Shown: one piece after another, positions 1-9,146 of the stretch
Layout of the letters: each line of letters opens with the position of its first letter
Position numbering within the stretch: the first letter of the stretch is position 1
DNA from: JBDTVS01 sp040007095
Lineage (GTDB): Bacteria > Acidobacteriota > Vicinamibacteria > Vicinamibacterales > CAVVIG01
Direction of reading: 5' to 3'
Assembly: GCA_040007095.1 (NCBI GenBank)
Contig: JBDTVS010000111.1
Location: forward strand, 106,444 to 170,443
Length of the DNA stretch: 64,000 bases
The notes under the pieces: model-generated
What the model saw: the letters and a program-made list of their open reading frames with translations, nothing else
The model's database searches: none
What the model was told of the DNA's origin: nothing
Made by a program: the position numbers and the translations under genes

Positions 1-2
1 CC

Positions 3-488
3 GACGGCGCTTCGCGCCTCGTGACGCTGTACGCCAGACAAGCGGGTGCCCTGGTGCGCAACCCCAATCAAGAAACCGGCGTCAGCCGGGTGTACTTCTC
101 CGGCGCTGGCGGCATCATGACGACGGCGGTGGACTATCTGCAGTTCGCACAGATGATGCTCAACGGCGGCCAACTCAATGGCAAGCGGTTCTTGAGCCCG
201 AAGACGATCGAGTTGATGACGTCCAACCACACCGGCGACATGGTCAACGGGCAGTTCGGCCGTCCAGCCCGCGGGATGGGGTTCGGCCTCAGCATGCAGA
301 TGGTGTTGGATCCGATTGCGGCCGACCTGCGGGTCGGAGCCGGCACGTTCGGCTGGGCGGGCGCCTACGGCTGCAACGTGAACATGGACCCGAAAGAGAA
401 CATGGTCTCCATCATCATGATGCAGACGCCAACCGGGCCGCTGCAGCGAGATTTCGAGAACGCCACGTGGCAAGCGATTGTAGAATAG
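3..488 (+). CDS. Serine hydrolase (beta-lactamase class C / EstB-like), 3' part only
   Basis: The reading frame is open to the left edge of the window, so only the C-terminal ~160 residues are present. The visible part has the pattern of class C beta-lactamase-like hydrolases and family VIII esterases: a YFSGAGGIMTTAVDYLQFAQ segment (the GGI/L.ST..D...F region), a leader helix ending in MMLNGGQLNGKRFLSP, and a late FGWAGAYG motif followed by DPKENMVSIIMMQTP, which takes the place of the third active-site (HTG/KTG-like) motif. The SxxK nucleophile lies upstream and cannot be checked. A DUF6152 gene follows 26 bp downstream on the same strand. Family assignment is good; substrate (ester or beta-lactam) is unknown. 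Confidence 0.85.
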   Translation, partial: DGASRLVTLYARQAGALVRNPNQETGVSRVYFSGAGGIMTTAVDYLQFAQMMLNGGQLNGKRFLSPKTIELMTSNHTGDMVNGQFGRPARGMGFGLSMQMVLDPIAADLRVGAGTFGWAGAYGCNVNMDPKENMVSIIMMQTPTGPLQRDFENATWQAIVE

Positions 489-514
489 AGATTACGTAAA
501 CCTGGAGGAGTCCG

Positions 515-928
515 ATGCGAGCAAAGCTGTCTGTCGTTGTCGTTGGAATGGGGCTGCTGATGGCCGCTGTGCCCGTCATCGCCCACCACTCATTCGCCGC
601 CGAGTACGATGCCACCAAGTCCGTGAAGATGACCGGCACCGTGACGTCGATGGAGTGGATCAATCCGCACGCGTGGATTCACATGGACGTGAAGAAGCCC
701 GACGGCAAGGTCGAGAGCTGGATGGTGGAAGCCGGCGCGCCGAACGCTCTGCTGCGCCGCGGCTTCAACAAGCAGTCGCTGCTGCCCGGCACGGTCATCA
801 CGGTCGAGGGGTATCAGGCGAAGGACGGCGCGATGCGTGCCAACGGGCGCGACATCACCTACCAGGACGGCCGCAAGCTGTTCGTCGGTTCGTCGGGCAC
901 AGGTGCGCCGGACGAGAGGAAAGAATAG
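515..928 (+). CDS. DUF6152 family secreted small protein
   Basis: 137-residue protein with a signal peptide (residues 1-23, ending PVIA) and a mature part that would begin with His24-His25-Ser-Phe-Ala. The rest looks like a small beta-rich (OB-like) domain: KMTGTVTSMEW, then NPHAWIHMDV with His52, a DGK turn, an LLRRGF segment and LPGTVITVEGYQAKDG. It starts at ATG behind GGAGG (504-508). It is one of four paralogues in this window, all with the same HHSFA start and NPHxW motif. The next gene downstream is a GHWEG-family secreted protein, a pairing repeated elsewhere in the window. The family is of unknown function; metal binding is my inference from the histidine pattern. Confidence 0.88.
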   Translation: MRAKLSVVVVGMGLLMAAVPVIAHHSFAAEYDATKSVKMTGTVTSMEWINPHAWIHMDVKKPDGKVESWMVEAGAPNALLRRGFNKQSLLPGTVITVEGYQAKDGAMRANGRDITYQDGRKLFVGSSGTGAPDERKE

Positions 929-950
929 TTCCCCGAGAGCGGGCGGAATG

Positions 951-1094
951 GGGTGATGGAGCAATGGGTGGTGTGACCGGACCCGTGCCATCACCTCGGC
1001 ATCCCGTGCGCCGTCGCCACACCATCCCGTTACGCCGTCTCTCCATCATTCCCCCATTACGCCGTTACCAGATCACCCCATTACTCTGTCACCC
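951..1094. repeat. Intergenic imperfect inverted repeat
   Basis: The spacer between the DUF6152 gene and the next gene carries arms GGGTGATGGAGCAATGGG (951-968) and CCCATTACTCTGTCACCC (1077-1094), complementary at 15 of 18 positions, with several CCATTAC/CCGTTAC submotifs between them. It could form a long hairpin in the transcript. It does not resemble a simple rho-independent terminator because no T tract follows. Confidence 0.55.
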
Positions 1095-1115
1095 GTTCCC
1101 CAACCAGGAGGCTTG

Positions 1116-2213
1116 ATGCGCAATCGAACCGTAGCGGTGGCGGCGCTCGCCGTCGTGTTGGCCGGAGTGTCGCTGGCGGCCCAGAGTCAGCCGAGTAGCG
1201 CACCGGCCGCGAAGATCGCGCCAAAACCCTGGACGGCCCCCAGGATGCCCTGGGGGCATCCCGACATTTCCGGGACCTGGACGAGCGACGGTGCGATCGG
1301 CATCCCGATGGCGCGGCCGGATCAGTTCGCGGGCCGCGTCGAGCTTTCCGACTCCGAATTCGCCGACAAGCTGAAGCGCGACGAGGCGACCCGCAAACGG
1401 TCGGACGACCGCTGCGGCGCGTTCTGCGACGACAACGCATGGCTCAAGAAATCGTTCAACCAGACGTCGCTGATTATCGACGGCGACGGCAAGATGCCGC
1501 CGCTGACGGCGCAGGCCGAAACGCGCAGGGCGTCGCGCGACCGTGGCACGTTCGGCGCCGGGCCGTTTGAAAGCCCGTTGGACTTCACCAATTACGATCG
1601 CTGCATCACCCGGGGCGTCGTCGGGTCGGTGCTTCCCGTCGTCTATGGCAACGGCAACCGAATTTTGCAGACGCCCAATGAGGTCGTGATCAGCTACGAG
1701 ATGGTCCACGACACGCGCGTCATCCCGCTCGATGGACGCCCTCACATCGGATCAAGAATCCGGCAGTACATGGGCGATGCGCGCGGCCACTGGGAAGGCA
1801 ACACGCTCGTGGTTGAGACGACGAACCTGACCGACCAGACCAGCATCGGACTGAACGGCAACGGCTTGCGCCATAGCGCCGACATGAAGATCGTCGAGCG
1901 GTTTACTCGTAGGGCGCCAGACGAATTGCAGTACGAAATCCACATCGACGACCCGGCCACCTACGCGCGGCCGTTCACGATGAGGGTTCCGCTGATTTCA
2001 CCGATCGGTTTCCAGTTGCTGCCGTACGACTGTCATGAAGGCAACTACATGCTGCCTAACGTACTGCGCGGCGAGCGCGCCGAAGACAGAGCGCTCGAGG
2101 AAGACGCGAAGAAAGGCATCATCAGGGCGAGGAAGGCCGTGCAGTTCAATGAGCGGGCGGCTCCAGCCGAGGGTACCGCAGCGGGTGAAAACGGTCCGCC
2201 AGCCGCGCGGTGA
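1116..2213 (+). CDS. Secreted GHWEG-family protein, long form (function unknown)
   Basis: 365 residues with a signal peptide (about 1-23, ending SLAAQ). Motifs in order: MPWGHPDISGTWT near the mature N-terminus, DRCITRGVVGS with a conserved Cys, DTRVIPLDGRPH, GHWEGNTLVVETTNL, ERFTRR, and a C-terminal CHEGNYMLPN. These motifs define a family present eight times in this window, once fused to a metallo-beta-lactamase domain. I know of no assigned function. ATG at 1116 is preferred because AGGAGG lies just upstream (1106-1111); a TTG three bases earlier is in frame. The conserved Cys residues could form a disulphide. Likely periplasmic. Confidence 0.85.
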   Translation: MRNRTVAVAALAVVLAGVSLAAQSQPSSAPAAKIAPKPWTAPRMPWGHPDISGTWTSDGAIGIPMARPDQFAGRVELSDSEFADKLKRDEATRKRSDDRCGAFCDDNAWLKKSFNQTSLIIDGDGKMPPLTAQAETRRASRDRGTFGAGPFESPLDFTNYDRCITRGVVGSVLPVVYGNGNRILQTPNEVVISYEMVHDTRVIPLDGRPHIGSRIRQYMGDARGHWEGNTLVVETTNLTDQTSIGLNGNGLRHSADMKIVERFTRRAPDELQYEIHIDDPATYARPFTMRVPLISPIGFQLLPYDCHEGNYMLPNVLRGERAEDRALEEDAKKGIIRARKAVQFNERAAPAEGTAAGENGPPAAR

Positions 2214-2484
2214 TGCTGCAGCGCACGCAAGGAATGTGAAGACGACATTAAGGATCTCCTCCGGTGCTCGAGCAGGTGGCGCGCTCTAGCCTGCTGCTGA
2301 GCATCGAAACCCCACGACGGGCGAACGACAGAACATCAGGACCCGCTTTCGAGCGGACGAGTCTTCATCGCGCCCACGCCGGTGTCGGAGGGAGCGCCAC
2401 GCTTGATTCCGGCGGACAAACAGTCGGTCAAAGGTGGTCACTATTGAACACACGCTGTCTGAACCGATCGGCTATCGTGGGGCC

Positions 2485-2832
2485 ATGAAGACAATTCCCA
2501 TCGCCCCTTTCGCGTTCGCCGCCGCCTTGCTACTCGTCCCCGTCGAGGCGCGGCAGCCAGCGCCATCCGAGCAGCATGAACACGATGCGACACCGCCGCA
2601 GGCCAGCGGAACGATCAATCACGCCCAGATGATGGCGGATATGAAGGCGACCGATGTGCGCCTCGGTGCATTGGTGCAGAAGATGAAATCTGCACGGGGC
2701 GACGACAAGACTCTCGCGATGCAAGAACTGCTCACCGAGCTCGTCCAGAGTCAGGTCAGCCTGCACACGCACGCGGCGATGATGCACACGATGATGATGT
2801 CGCAGATGCCGTCAAAGGGAGTGTCGAAGTAG
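2485..2832 (+). CDS. Small secreted His/Met-rich protein
   Basis: 115 residues from ATG 2485. A signal peptide of about 23 residues (MKTIPIAPF..., ending VEARQ) is followed by a helical, charged domain with many His and Met residues: EQHEHD, NHAQMMADMKATD, SLHTHAAMMHTMMMSQM. In-frame sequence runs back to 2434, but the hydrophobic leader argues for 2485. The C-terminal His/Met cluster is of the kind seen in periplasmic metal-binding proteins; copper binding is only an inference. A cytochrome c gene lies 179 bp downstream on the same strand. Confidence 0.7.
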   Translation: MKTIPIAPFAFAAALLLVPVEARQPAPSEQHEHDATPPQASGTINHAQMMADMKATDVRLGALVQKMKSARGDDKTLAMQELLTELVQSQVSLHTHAAMMHTMMMSQMPSKGVSK

Positions 2833-3011
2833 GCGAGCGGATGACACCGACACCCTCGACGGTCGTGAATATCTGACCGCTCGCGAGTCGTTTGTGTGCG
2901 ATCACGCCGAGCCCAACCCAGCGGTGCATGCCGTCGAGGCCATGGTGTCGACGTGTGAGGCCATCGCTGATGACGTCAGCGCTCGCGAATCTGCGCGCCG
3001 CAAGGGGAATC

Positions 3012-3428
3012 ATGTTGAAACACTTGCTCGCGACTGTCTTCGTCGGATTGCTACTCGCGACCAGCGTCGTGATGACAGCGCAGGAAGAGCCCGCGCAGTC
3101 CGTCGACCCCGGCCGCAGCCTTTTCATGACCTATTGCGCGAGTTGTCACGGCATCACCGGGCGCGGCAATGGACCGAGCGCGGACGAATTTCGGCGCCGG
3201 CCGGCGGACCTGACGCAGTGTGCGAAGAAGAACGGGGGCGTTTTCAACAACGCGCTGATTCATCGGTCGATCGACGGCCGATCGATCAAAGCCCACGGCA
3301 ACTTGGAAATGCCGGTCTGGGGCGACGCCTTCAAATGGCGTTTGGGCCTCGACGAAGACGCGGTCAGACAGCGGATTGAAGCCCTGGTCAGGTACGTCGA
3401 ATCCATCCAGGAACGCGCCGGACACTGA
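3012..3428 (+). CDS. Monohaem c-type cytochrome, secreted
   Basis: 138 residues from ATG 3012, with an N-terminal signal sequence (MLKHLLATVFVGLLLATSVV) and a single CASCH haem-attachment motif in the segment YCASCHGITGRGNGPSADEF. The RPADLT segment and a later EMPVWGD, which offers the probable axial Met, are typical of class I cytochromes used as periplasmic electron carriers or dehydrogenase domains. The frame is open back to 2892, but the signal peptide and AAGGGGAA upstream support 3012. It could accept electrons from periplasmic dehydrogenases such as the PQQ-type enzymes elsewhere in the window; that link is inference. Confidence 0.88.
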   Translation: MLKHLLATVFVGLLLATSVVMTAQEEPAQSVDPGRSLFMTYCASCHGITGRGNGPSADEFRRRPADLTQCAKKNGGVFNNALIHRSIDGRSIKAHGNLEMPVWGDAFKWRLGLDEDAVRQRIEALVRYVESIQERAGH

Positions 3429-3662
3429 GGCGGTGTGGAGCAAGCGCGCCGTAAGTCCTCGACCCACCCCGTCTAGCCGGACGCCAGGAAAGGGCCCAGA
3501 GTAGCCGCTGAATCGGAGACCGTGGGCGAAGAGAGGACGGAAGGCGGACGACGCTGACTTGGGCTTTCGAGGTGACCGAAACCGGCCACCGCGACGGCGC
3601 TCGGATTGGCCAGCGCACCGCCCATTGGGGACTGTTCCGTCGCGGCGTGGTCGCGTGGGCGA

Positions 3663-6470
3663 TCAGGAGGCGCGCGGCAGGGACTCGCCTGTCCCGCGGG
3701 GTTCGACGCGTTCGAGTCGGTCGACGACCAGCGCCGCCTCTGCCGTCAGTTGCCGCCACACGGCCGGTGCCTCATCGAGCCGCCCATCAGCACCGATCTG
3801 TTCCAGCGTGCCGGCCACGGAGGCGAGGCCGCTCGCGGACACGGCGTCTGCGGCTCCCCTTAGCTCGTGCGCTGTCGTGCGGATCCGGTGGGCATCACCG
3901 GCGCCAACGGCGGCCTTGATGGCCGCGAGCCGCGACGGGCAGTCGTCGACGAATAACCGGATGACGTCCTGAAGAAGGACCTCGTCCCCGCCGAGCCGGT
4001 CCAGGCACAGCGCCCGATCGAACGGTGGAACCGGCGCCGACGGGCGGTCCGGTGGAGTCGCCAGACCGATGTCCGCCTGGTGGTATTCGACGGCGGCGTA
4101 AAGGAGGGTGGGGTCGATCGGCTTCGAGAGATAGTCGTCCATGCCGGCGGCCAGGCAGCGCTCCCGATCGCCGGACATGGCGTGCGCGGTCATGGCCACA
4201 ATTCGGACATGCCGCCCCGTCGCGGCTTCGCGGCTACGGACCGCGCGCGTCGCGTCGAGCCCGCTCATCTCCGGCATTTGGACATCCATCAGCGCCACGT
4301 CGAACACCTGACGATCAAGCGCGGCCAACGCTTCAACGCCCGTGCTGGCCACGGTCGTCCGGTGGCCGCGTTTGGTCAACAATCCGACGGCCACCCGCTG
4401 ATTGACCACGTTGTCTTCCGCGAGGAGCACCCGCAGCGGCTGCACCGCGTGGCGTGGGAGCAGCGTTTCCGGCTGGGCCGTTCGCTCGGCGTTCGTCGTG
4501 TGGTTGAGCACCTGGCAAATCGCCTCGTGAAGATCGACAGCCAGGATTGGTTTCGTCAGGCAGGCAGCGATGCCCATCTCGCGGCAGCGGACGGTTTCCG
4601 CGCGTTGGCCCGACGACGTGAGCATCATGATCGTCGCCCCGGCGAGGGCAGGTCTCGCCGCGATCTGCTCGGCGACCCAGAAGCCGTCCAGATCGGGCAT
4701 GTTCAGGTCGAGGAGGACGAGGCGGAACGGATGGTGCGCTTCGGCGGCGGCCGACATGACAGTCAGGGCTTCACGAGCACTCTCGACCACCACGGGCCGG
4801 GCACCCCAGCCGATCAACTGTTGCCGCATCACGCGTCGATTGACGGCATGGTCGTCGACGACGAGCACCGGCAGGCCGATCAACAGCGGCTCGGGACGGA
4901 GCTTGGCGCTGGACAGCTCCGCCGTGTCGAAACTGGCTGTGACATGGAACGTGCTGCCGGTGCCGACGACGCTCTCGACCCAGATGCGCCCTCCCATGAG
5001 ATGCACCAGCGTGGACGAAATCGTCAGACCGAGACCCGTCCCGCCGAAACGCCGCGTCGTCGATCCGTCGGCCTGACTGAACGCCTCGAAAATCGCCGCG
5101 TACTTGTCGGCGGGAATACCGATGCCGGTGTCGCTGACCTGAAAATGCAGCGCCGTCCGCCCCTCGCGCCGAGAGTCTTCGCGGACCTCGACCAGCACGT
5201 GGCCACTGGCAGTAAACTTGATTGCATTGCCGACCAGGTTCGTCAGCACCTGCCGCAGCCGGACGGGGTCGCCGACGATGCCGCTCGGGACGCTACCGTC
5301 GACGTCAATCAGCAGCTCCAAGCCCTTCTGTCCCGCCTTGACGGCGAGCGGCTTGAACGCCGTGGCGAGGAGCGCGCGCACCGAAAAGGGAATGGCTTCG
5401 ATCTCGAGTTTGCGCGACTCGATCTTCGAGAAGTCGAGGATGTCGTTGAGGATCGCCAGCAGTGAATCGGCCGACGACTTCACCGTCCGGAGGTAGTCAC
5501 GCTGCTCGTTGGTCAAGTCGGTGTCCAGCGCGAGCTCGCTCATGCCGATGATGCCGTTCATGGGGGTCCGGATCTCATGGCTCATGTTGGCGAGGAACTC
5601 GCTCTTGGCACGACTCGCTTCCAGGGCCTTGTCGCGGGCGCCCACCAAATCGGCATTGGTGGCGCGCAGTTCGACAGTGCGCGCGTCGACGGTCCGTTCG
5701 AGCGTCTCCTGCTGCCGGAGCAGTTGCGTGTCCCGCGCCTGAATCTCGTCGAGCATCTCGTTGAACCCGTCGATCAACTCGCCGATTTCGTCGTGGCCGG
5801 TCCGCTCCACCCGGACATCGTACTGATGGTCGTGTTTGACGGCCCGTGTGGTGGCGGTCAGCCGCAGGAGCGGAGCCAGAAAGATCCGTTGCAGACGGCG
5901 AGACAGCCCGAACGCCACGAGACCACCGGCGACCACCACCACGATCAACACCACCCCATACTCGGCCAGACGACTCTTCAGCTCCTGGACGTCTGCTTCA
6001 ATGTCGAGGGTGCCGATGACCTCTTGCCGTTCGAACACAATCGGCAGACTCGCCTTGAGCGTGCGACTCTTCCAATCGAGGCGAGGCGCGTTCGAGGTGA
6101 AGTCGCCGATCGGATTGGGATGCGGTGTCGCGCCGCCTGCGTCGCGATCGTAACGTGCGAGCTCCTGACCGCTCGGCAGCCGAATCGCGGCATGGAGGAT
6201 GTGCCTGCCAGCCCGAAGCGCGCCGAGAATTTCCGCGGCGGCCTTGGGGTCTCGGAATGACACGGCCGCCGCGCTGTTTATTTCAGTCATCTTGGCGAGC
6301 ACGCTGGTTTCACCGACTTCGTCCTGGTACTCGGCCAAGAGGTCGTAGGTTACCGTCACGACGCCGGCGATGACCAGCGAGACGGTCGCCGCGATCACGC
6401 CGATCCCGGTCACCTTGATCGCGAGCGACAGATCCTCGAACCACCGCTTGACGCTCGGCATGGTATTCAT
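3663..6470 (-). CDS. Hybrid sensor histidine kinase with YfiN-like sensor region, two receivers and HPt
   Basis: 935 residues. TM1 about 16-41; periplasmic sensor about 42-165, resembling the CHASE8-type sensor of YfiN-like proteins; TM2 about 170-190; HAMP about 191-245; HisKA with His298 in FLANMSHEIRTPMNGIIGM; HATPase_c with GNAIKF, DTGIGI and GGTGLGL; first receiver with Asp588 (LLDLNMPD); second receiver with Asp729 (LMDVQMPE); C-terminal HPt with His868 (TTAHELRGAAD). All phosphorelay residues are present. The frame is open to 7070, but ATG 6470 overlaps the stop of the upstream YfiR gene by ATGA, and the upstream extension is only the shadow of that gene. It is the last gene of an operon with a TonB receptor and a YfiR-like protein, which suggests the YfiR protein gates this kinase. 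Confidence 0.93.
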   Translation of the reverse strand: MNTMPSVKRWFEDLSLAIKVTGIGVIAATVSLVIAGVVTVTYDLLAEYQDEVGETSVLAKMTEINSAAAVSFRDPKAAAEILGALRAGRHILHAAIRLPSGQELARYDRDAGGATPHPNPIGDFTSNAPRLDWKSRTLKASLPIVFERQEVIGTLDIEADVQELKSRLAEYGVVLIVVVVAGGLVAFGLSRRLQRIFLAPLLRLTATTRAVKHDHQYDVRVERTGHDEIGELIDGFNEMLDEIQARDTQLLRQQETLERTVDARTVELRATNADLVGARDKALEASRAKSEFLANMSHEIRTPMNGIIGMSELALDTDLTNEQRDYLRTVKSSADSLLAILNDILDFSKIESRKLEIEAIPFSVRALLATAFKPLAVKAGQKGLELLIDVDGSVPSGIVGDPVRLRQVLTNLVGNAIKFTASGHVLVEVREDSRREGRTALHFQVSDTGIGIPADKYAAIFEAFSQADGSTTRRFGGTGLGLTISSTLVHLMGGRIWVESVVGTGSTFHVTASFDTAELSSAKLRPEPLLIGLPVLVVDDHAVNRRVMRQQLIGWGARPVVVESAREALTVMSAAAEAHHPFRLVLLDLNMPDLDGFWVAEQIAARPALAGATIMMLTSSGQRAETVRCREMGIAACLTKPILAVDLHEAICQVLNHTTNAERTAQPETLLPRHAVQPLRVLLAEDNVVNQRVAVGLLTKRGHRTTVASTGVEALAALDRQVFDVALMDVQMPEMSGLDATRAVRSREAATGRHVRIVAMTAHAMSGDRERCLAAGMDDYLSKPIDPTLLYAAVEYHQADIGLATPPDRPSAPVPPFDRALCLDRLGGDEVLLQDVIRLFVDDCPSRLAAIKAAVGAGDAHRIRTTAHELRGAADAVSASGLASVAGTLEQIGADGRLDEAPAVWRQLTAEAALVVDRLERVEPRGTGESLPRAS

Positions 6471-7003
6471 TCCTTGACAATCTTTGCGAGGTTGAGCAAC
6501 TTCGAACTGAGCCGAATCCTGGCGCGGGTGGCGGCCGCCGGATTGATAGCAAAGCGCATCCGATCGTGCTCGACGATGAATTGCGCGATCCCACCGGAGG
6601 CGGCGAACTGGTCGTCGTCGCCGACGGTGAAGACCGCGGCGCCCTTGACCATCTCCATCACCTGCGTGAACCGCTTGAGGTCGAGGGGACCGGCATACAG
6701 CAGATGACAGGTGCGGATCTTGCCGTCGGCGGGGACCACCTCCACCTGTACCTCGTGCCCCCCGACGGTGCGAGCCTTGATGGCGTGGGTGAGGGCGTCG
6801 GCGATCGCGCGGTCGTCGACCACGCACAACAACAGCCGCTGTCCTGGCGTCAGGCTGTCGGCCGGCCACTCCGCATAGTTGGCGAAATTGAACAGAAACG
6901 CGGCCTTGATCTCGGTGAGCGAGGGCGTTTGCGCGGCTGCGGCCGAGACCCATCCCAGTAGGCCCGCCGCGATCACGACGTGCACGACTGTGTGGCCTCG
7001 CAT
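6467..7003 (-). CDS. YfiR-like periplasmic protein (DUF4154)
   Basis: 178 residues from ATG 7003, with signal peptide MRGHTVVHVVIAAGLLGWVS..AAAQ. The mature part has the YfiR/DUF4154 hallmarks: an EIKAAFLFNFANYAEWPA start, LLLCVVDD, a central CHLLYAG containing the Cys, VFTVGDDDQFAASGGIAQFIVEHDRMRFAINPAAA and a final ARIRLSSKLLNLAKIVK. YfiR proteins bind and hold inactive a membrane partner with a CHASE8-type sensor, classically the diguanylate cyclase YfiN. Here the next gene overlaps by 4 bp and encodes a histidine kinase instead. A GTG at 7099, directly after the TonB-receptor stop, is an alternative start that would add a 32-residue arginine-rich extension. Confidence 0.9.
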   Translation of the reverse strand: MRGHTVVHVVIAAGLLGWVSAAAAQTPSLTEIKAAFLFNFANYAEWPADSLTPGQRLLLCVVDDRAIADALTHAIKARTVGGHEVQVEVVPADGKIRTCHLLYAGPLDLKRFTQVMEMVKGAAVFTVGDDDQFAASGGIAQFIVEHDRMRFAINPAAATRARIRLSSKLLNLAKIVKE

Positions 7004-7100
7004 CAGCCGGTCGGATCCGCGGGTGGGCCTCGACCGTCTGCCCGTCGAGACACGGGTCCTCAGCCAACACGGCACGAAGCGGCCGACGGCCGTCTTCACG

Positions 7101-9146
7101 TTAGAATCGCCAGGTCAGACGGAGGCTGCCGCTGCGCGGCACCTGCGTGGACACCATGGTGGCGTTGCCGCCGACGAACTCCGCATGGGCCGGACTGAGG
7201 AGGTTCTGCCCATGGGCCGCAGCGGAGAGCCAGGGTGTCACCGTCCATTCGCAGCGGATGTCGGCGCGCGTGTACGCCGGAATGCCAAGCTGGCGGAGCC
7301 CCCCGACGTAGAACACCAACGCGTCGAGCTGCGCGCGCGAGCCGAGCGAGAACGCCGAATGGCCGCGCCACTGGTACGACGGCGCGTTGCCGTCAGCAGT
7401 CGGTGCCAAAGGGTCGTGGCTCGACGCGTCCGGATGCGGTGTCAGGTGAAACGCCGAGAACGTGCCGTCAACCTGCCACCCGCTGCTGAGCTTCACGCGC
7501 GCCGTGATCTCGGCGCCCCGCGTGTCCGCTGCCTGCAGATTCTGGAACACGCTCACGACGGAGAGGACTGGACGGCCGCCGACGAAGACCAGCGTCGGCG
7601 TCGACGGTTCCGTGCTCTGAAGGTGCTGGTAGTGGCCGATGAAGCCGGCGACGTCAATCGCGGCTCTCGACGTGATGTCGATGCGGTAGCCCGCTTCCGT
7701 GCTCACGAGGCGCTCATTCTGCGCCGCCGGGTTGCCAGCCACGGAGACGACGATGGGGACGCCCGCGAGCGGATCGCCGGGCATCGCCGGGGCGACGATC
7801 GGAGGGAAATCGATCCGGATACCTTCGTCCACCAGCGACGGCGTGCGCAGCGCCCGCGAGGCCGCCGCCCACAGGCGCTGCTGCGGTGTGACCTGCCACA
7901 TGATGCGCGCGGTCGGCTGGAGGGTCAATTCCTGGTCAGTATCGAACTCGACCTTCGTGCCGAGCGTCAGGGCGACACGGTGTCGAGCCAGGGAGATCTC
8001 GTCCTGCGCGAACGCATTGACGAGGGTTTTTTGTTGGCCACTCGGGGTGAATGAGAACCCGACTCCGCCGTCGGCGGATTCGTCGATGTACCGATACCCG
8101 CCGCCGCCAACCAGATCGTGCCGGCCCGCTGGCGTGTGATAGACCGCGTCGAGATCCACCGTGCGACGACGATACGCGACAATCGACTCGCCCCGGTGCG
8201 CGAGGTCGACGAACGATTGCAGCTGCAGCGTGGCGCCGTTGCCACGGGTGTGTGTCCATCGCCCGAGCACGTTGCCGACCTGCGTGTCGGACACGCCGCT
8301 GGTCTCTCCGTTCGCCGCCGGATCGAGGCTCATCCACAGCGGCCGCTCTTGGCCGACGCTCACGCTGCTTTGGAGCATGAACGCCTCCGACCCCAGGGAC
8401 CAGTCGCCGCGAAACCCGCTGGTGAGACTTCGCCAGTGGTCGTTGGCTGCCGCGCCCGGCGCGAGCAGGGAGTCGCCGTGCGTGGTGAGCTGGGAGTAGA
8501 CGCGGTACGCCCCGCGGCCGGCTGTCCCGCCGTAGCGGACTGCGGCGCTGCCGTGATCGACATTACCGGCATCGGCGCGCACCAGGAGCCCACGCGTGTC
8601 GCCGGCCGGCCGCGTCAGAATGTTGATGACGCCGTTGACGGCATTGGCGCCCCACACGGCGCCGCCTGGGCCGCGGATCACCTCGATCCGATCGACATCC
8701 TCGAGCATGAGGTCTTCCGTATCCCACAACACGGCCGAGAACAGCGGGCTGTAGACCGACCGGCCGTCGATCAGCACCAGCAGTTTGTTCGAATACAGGC
8801 CGTTGAAGCCGCGAACCGAGATGGCCCACTTGTTCGCGTTGATCTGCGCCACCTGGACGCCCGGCACCAGTCGAAGCAGGTCGGGCACTGAGGTCATGCC
8901 GGAGCGACGGATGTCGTCACGCGTCACCACATAGACGGCGGCCGGCACGTCCTCGGCTCGCTGTTCTTTGCGCGAGGCCGAGGTGATCTCGATGTTCATG
9001 AGGTCTTCGAGCGACGCTCCCGATAGATCCACGGGCCGGGTTTGCGCAGCGGCGGGAGCCGCGACGGTCGCCAGCAGCGCCACGATCAGTCGCCGAGTGC
9101 GTCTGCTCAGTGAGACTTCGGTTCGCAGCAGCTGTGAATTGTTCAT
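7101..9146 (-). CDS. TonB-dependent outer-membrane receptor
   Basis: 681 residues. Signal peptide about 1-35 (RRLIVALLATVAAPAAAQ); plug domain about 55-170 with DVPAAVYVVTRDDIRRSGM, DLLRLVPGVQVAQ, SVRGFN, LVLIDGRSVY and DRIEVIRGPGGAVWGANAVNGVINI; beta-barrel to the C-terminal RLTWRF (final aromatic, as in outer-membrane proteins). The DLSGASLEDLMNIEITSASRKEQ start is the FEcA-like/TonB-box neighbourhood common in receptors paired with YfiR-type signalling genes. First gene of the operon with the YfiR-like protein and the hybrid kinase; GAGGAT stands just before the ATG. Its position suggests it senses or imports an unknown ligand. Ligand not deducible. Confidence 0.92.
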   Translation of the reverse strand: MNNSQLLRTEVSLSRRTRRLIVALLATVAAPAAAQTRPVDLSGASLEDLMNIEITSASRKEQRAEDVPAAVYVVTRDDIRRSGMTSVPDLLRLVPGVQVAQINANKWAISVRGFNGLYSNKLLVLIDGRSVYSPLFSAVLWDTEDLMLEDVDRIEVIRGPGGAVWGANAVNGVINILTRPAGDTRGLLVRADAGNVDHGSAAVRYGGTAGRGAYRVYSQLTTHGDSLLAPGAAANDHWRSLTSGFRGDWSLGSEAFMLQSSVSVGQERPLWMSLDPAANGETSGVSDTQVGNVLGRWTHTRGNGATLQLQSFVDLAHRGESIVAYRRRTVDLDAVYHTPAGRHDLVGGGGYRYIDESADGGVGFSFTPSGQQKTLVNAFAQDEISLARHRVALTLGTKVEFDTDQELTLQPTARIMWQVTPQQRLWAAASRALRTPSLVDEGIRIDFPPIVAPAMPGDPLAGVPIVVSVAGNPAAQNERLVSTEAGYRIDITSRAAIDVAGFIGHYQHLQSTEPSTPTLVFVGGRPVLSVVSVFQNLQAADTRGAEITARVKLSSGWQVDGTFSAFHLTPHPDASSHDPLAPTADGNAPSYQWRGHSAFSLGSRAQLDALVFYVGGLRQLGIPAYTRADIRCEWTVTPWLSAAAHGQNLLSPAHAEFVGGNATMVSTQVPRSGSLRLTWRF

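Noticed and set aside
4080..5465. 461-codon plus-strand frame opposite the hybrid kinase
   Set aside because: It is the mirror frame of HisKA/HATPase/receiver coding sequence, with Arg/His/Gln-rich nonsense translation and no domain.
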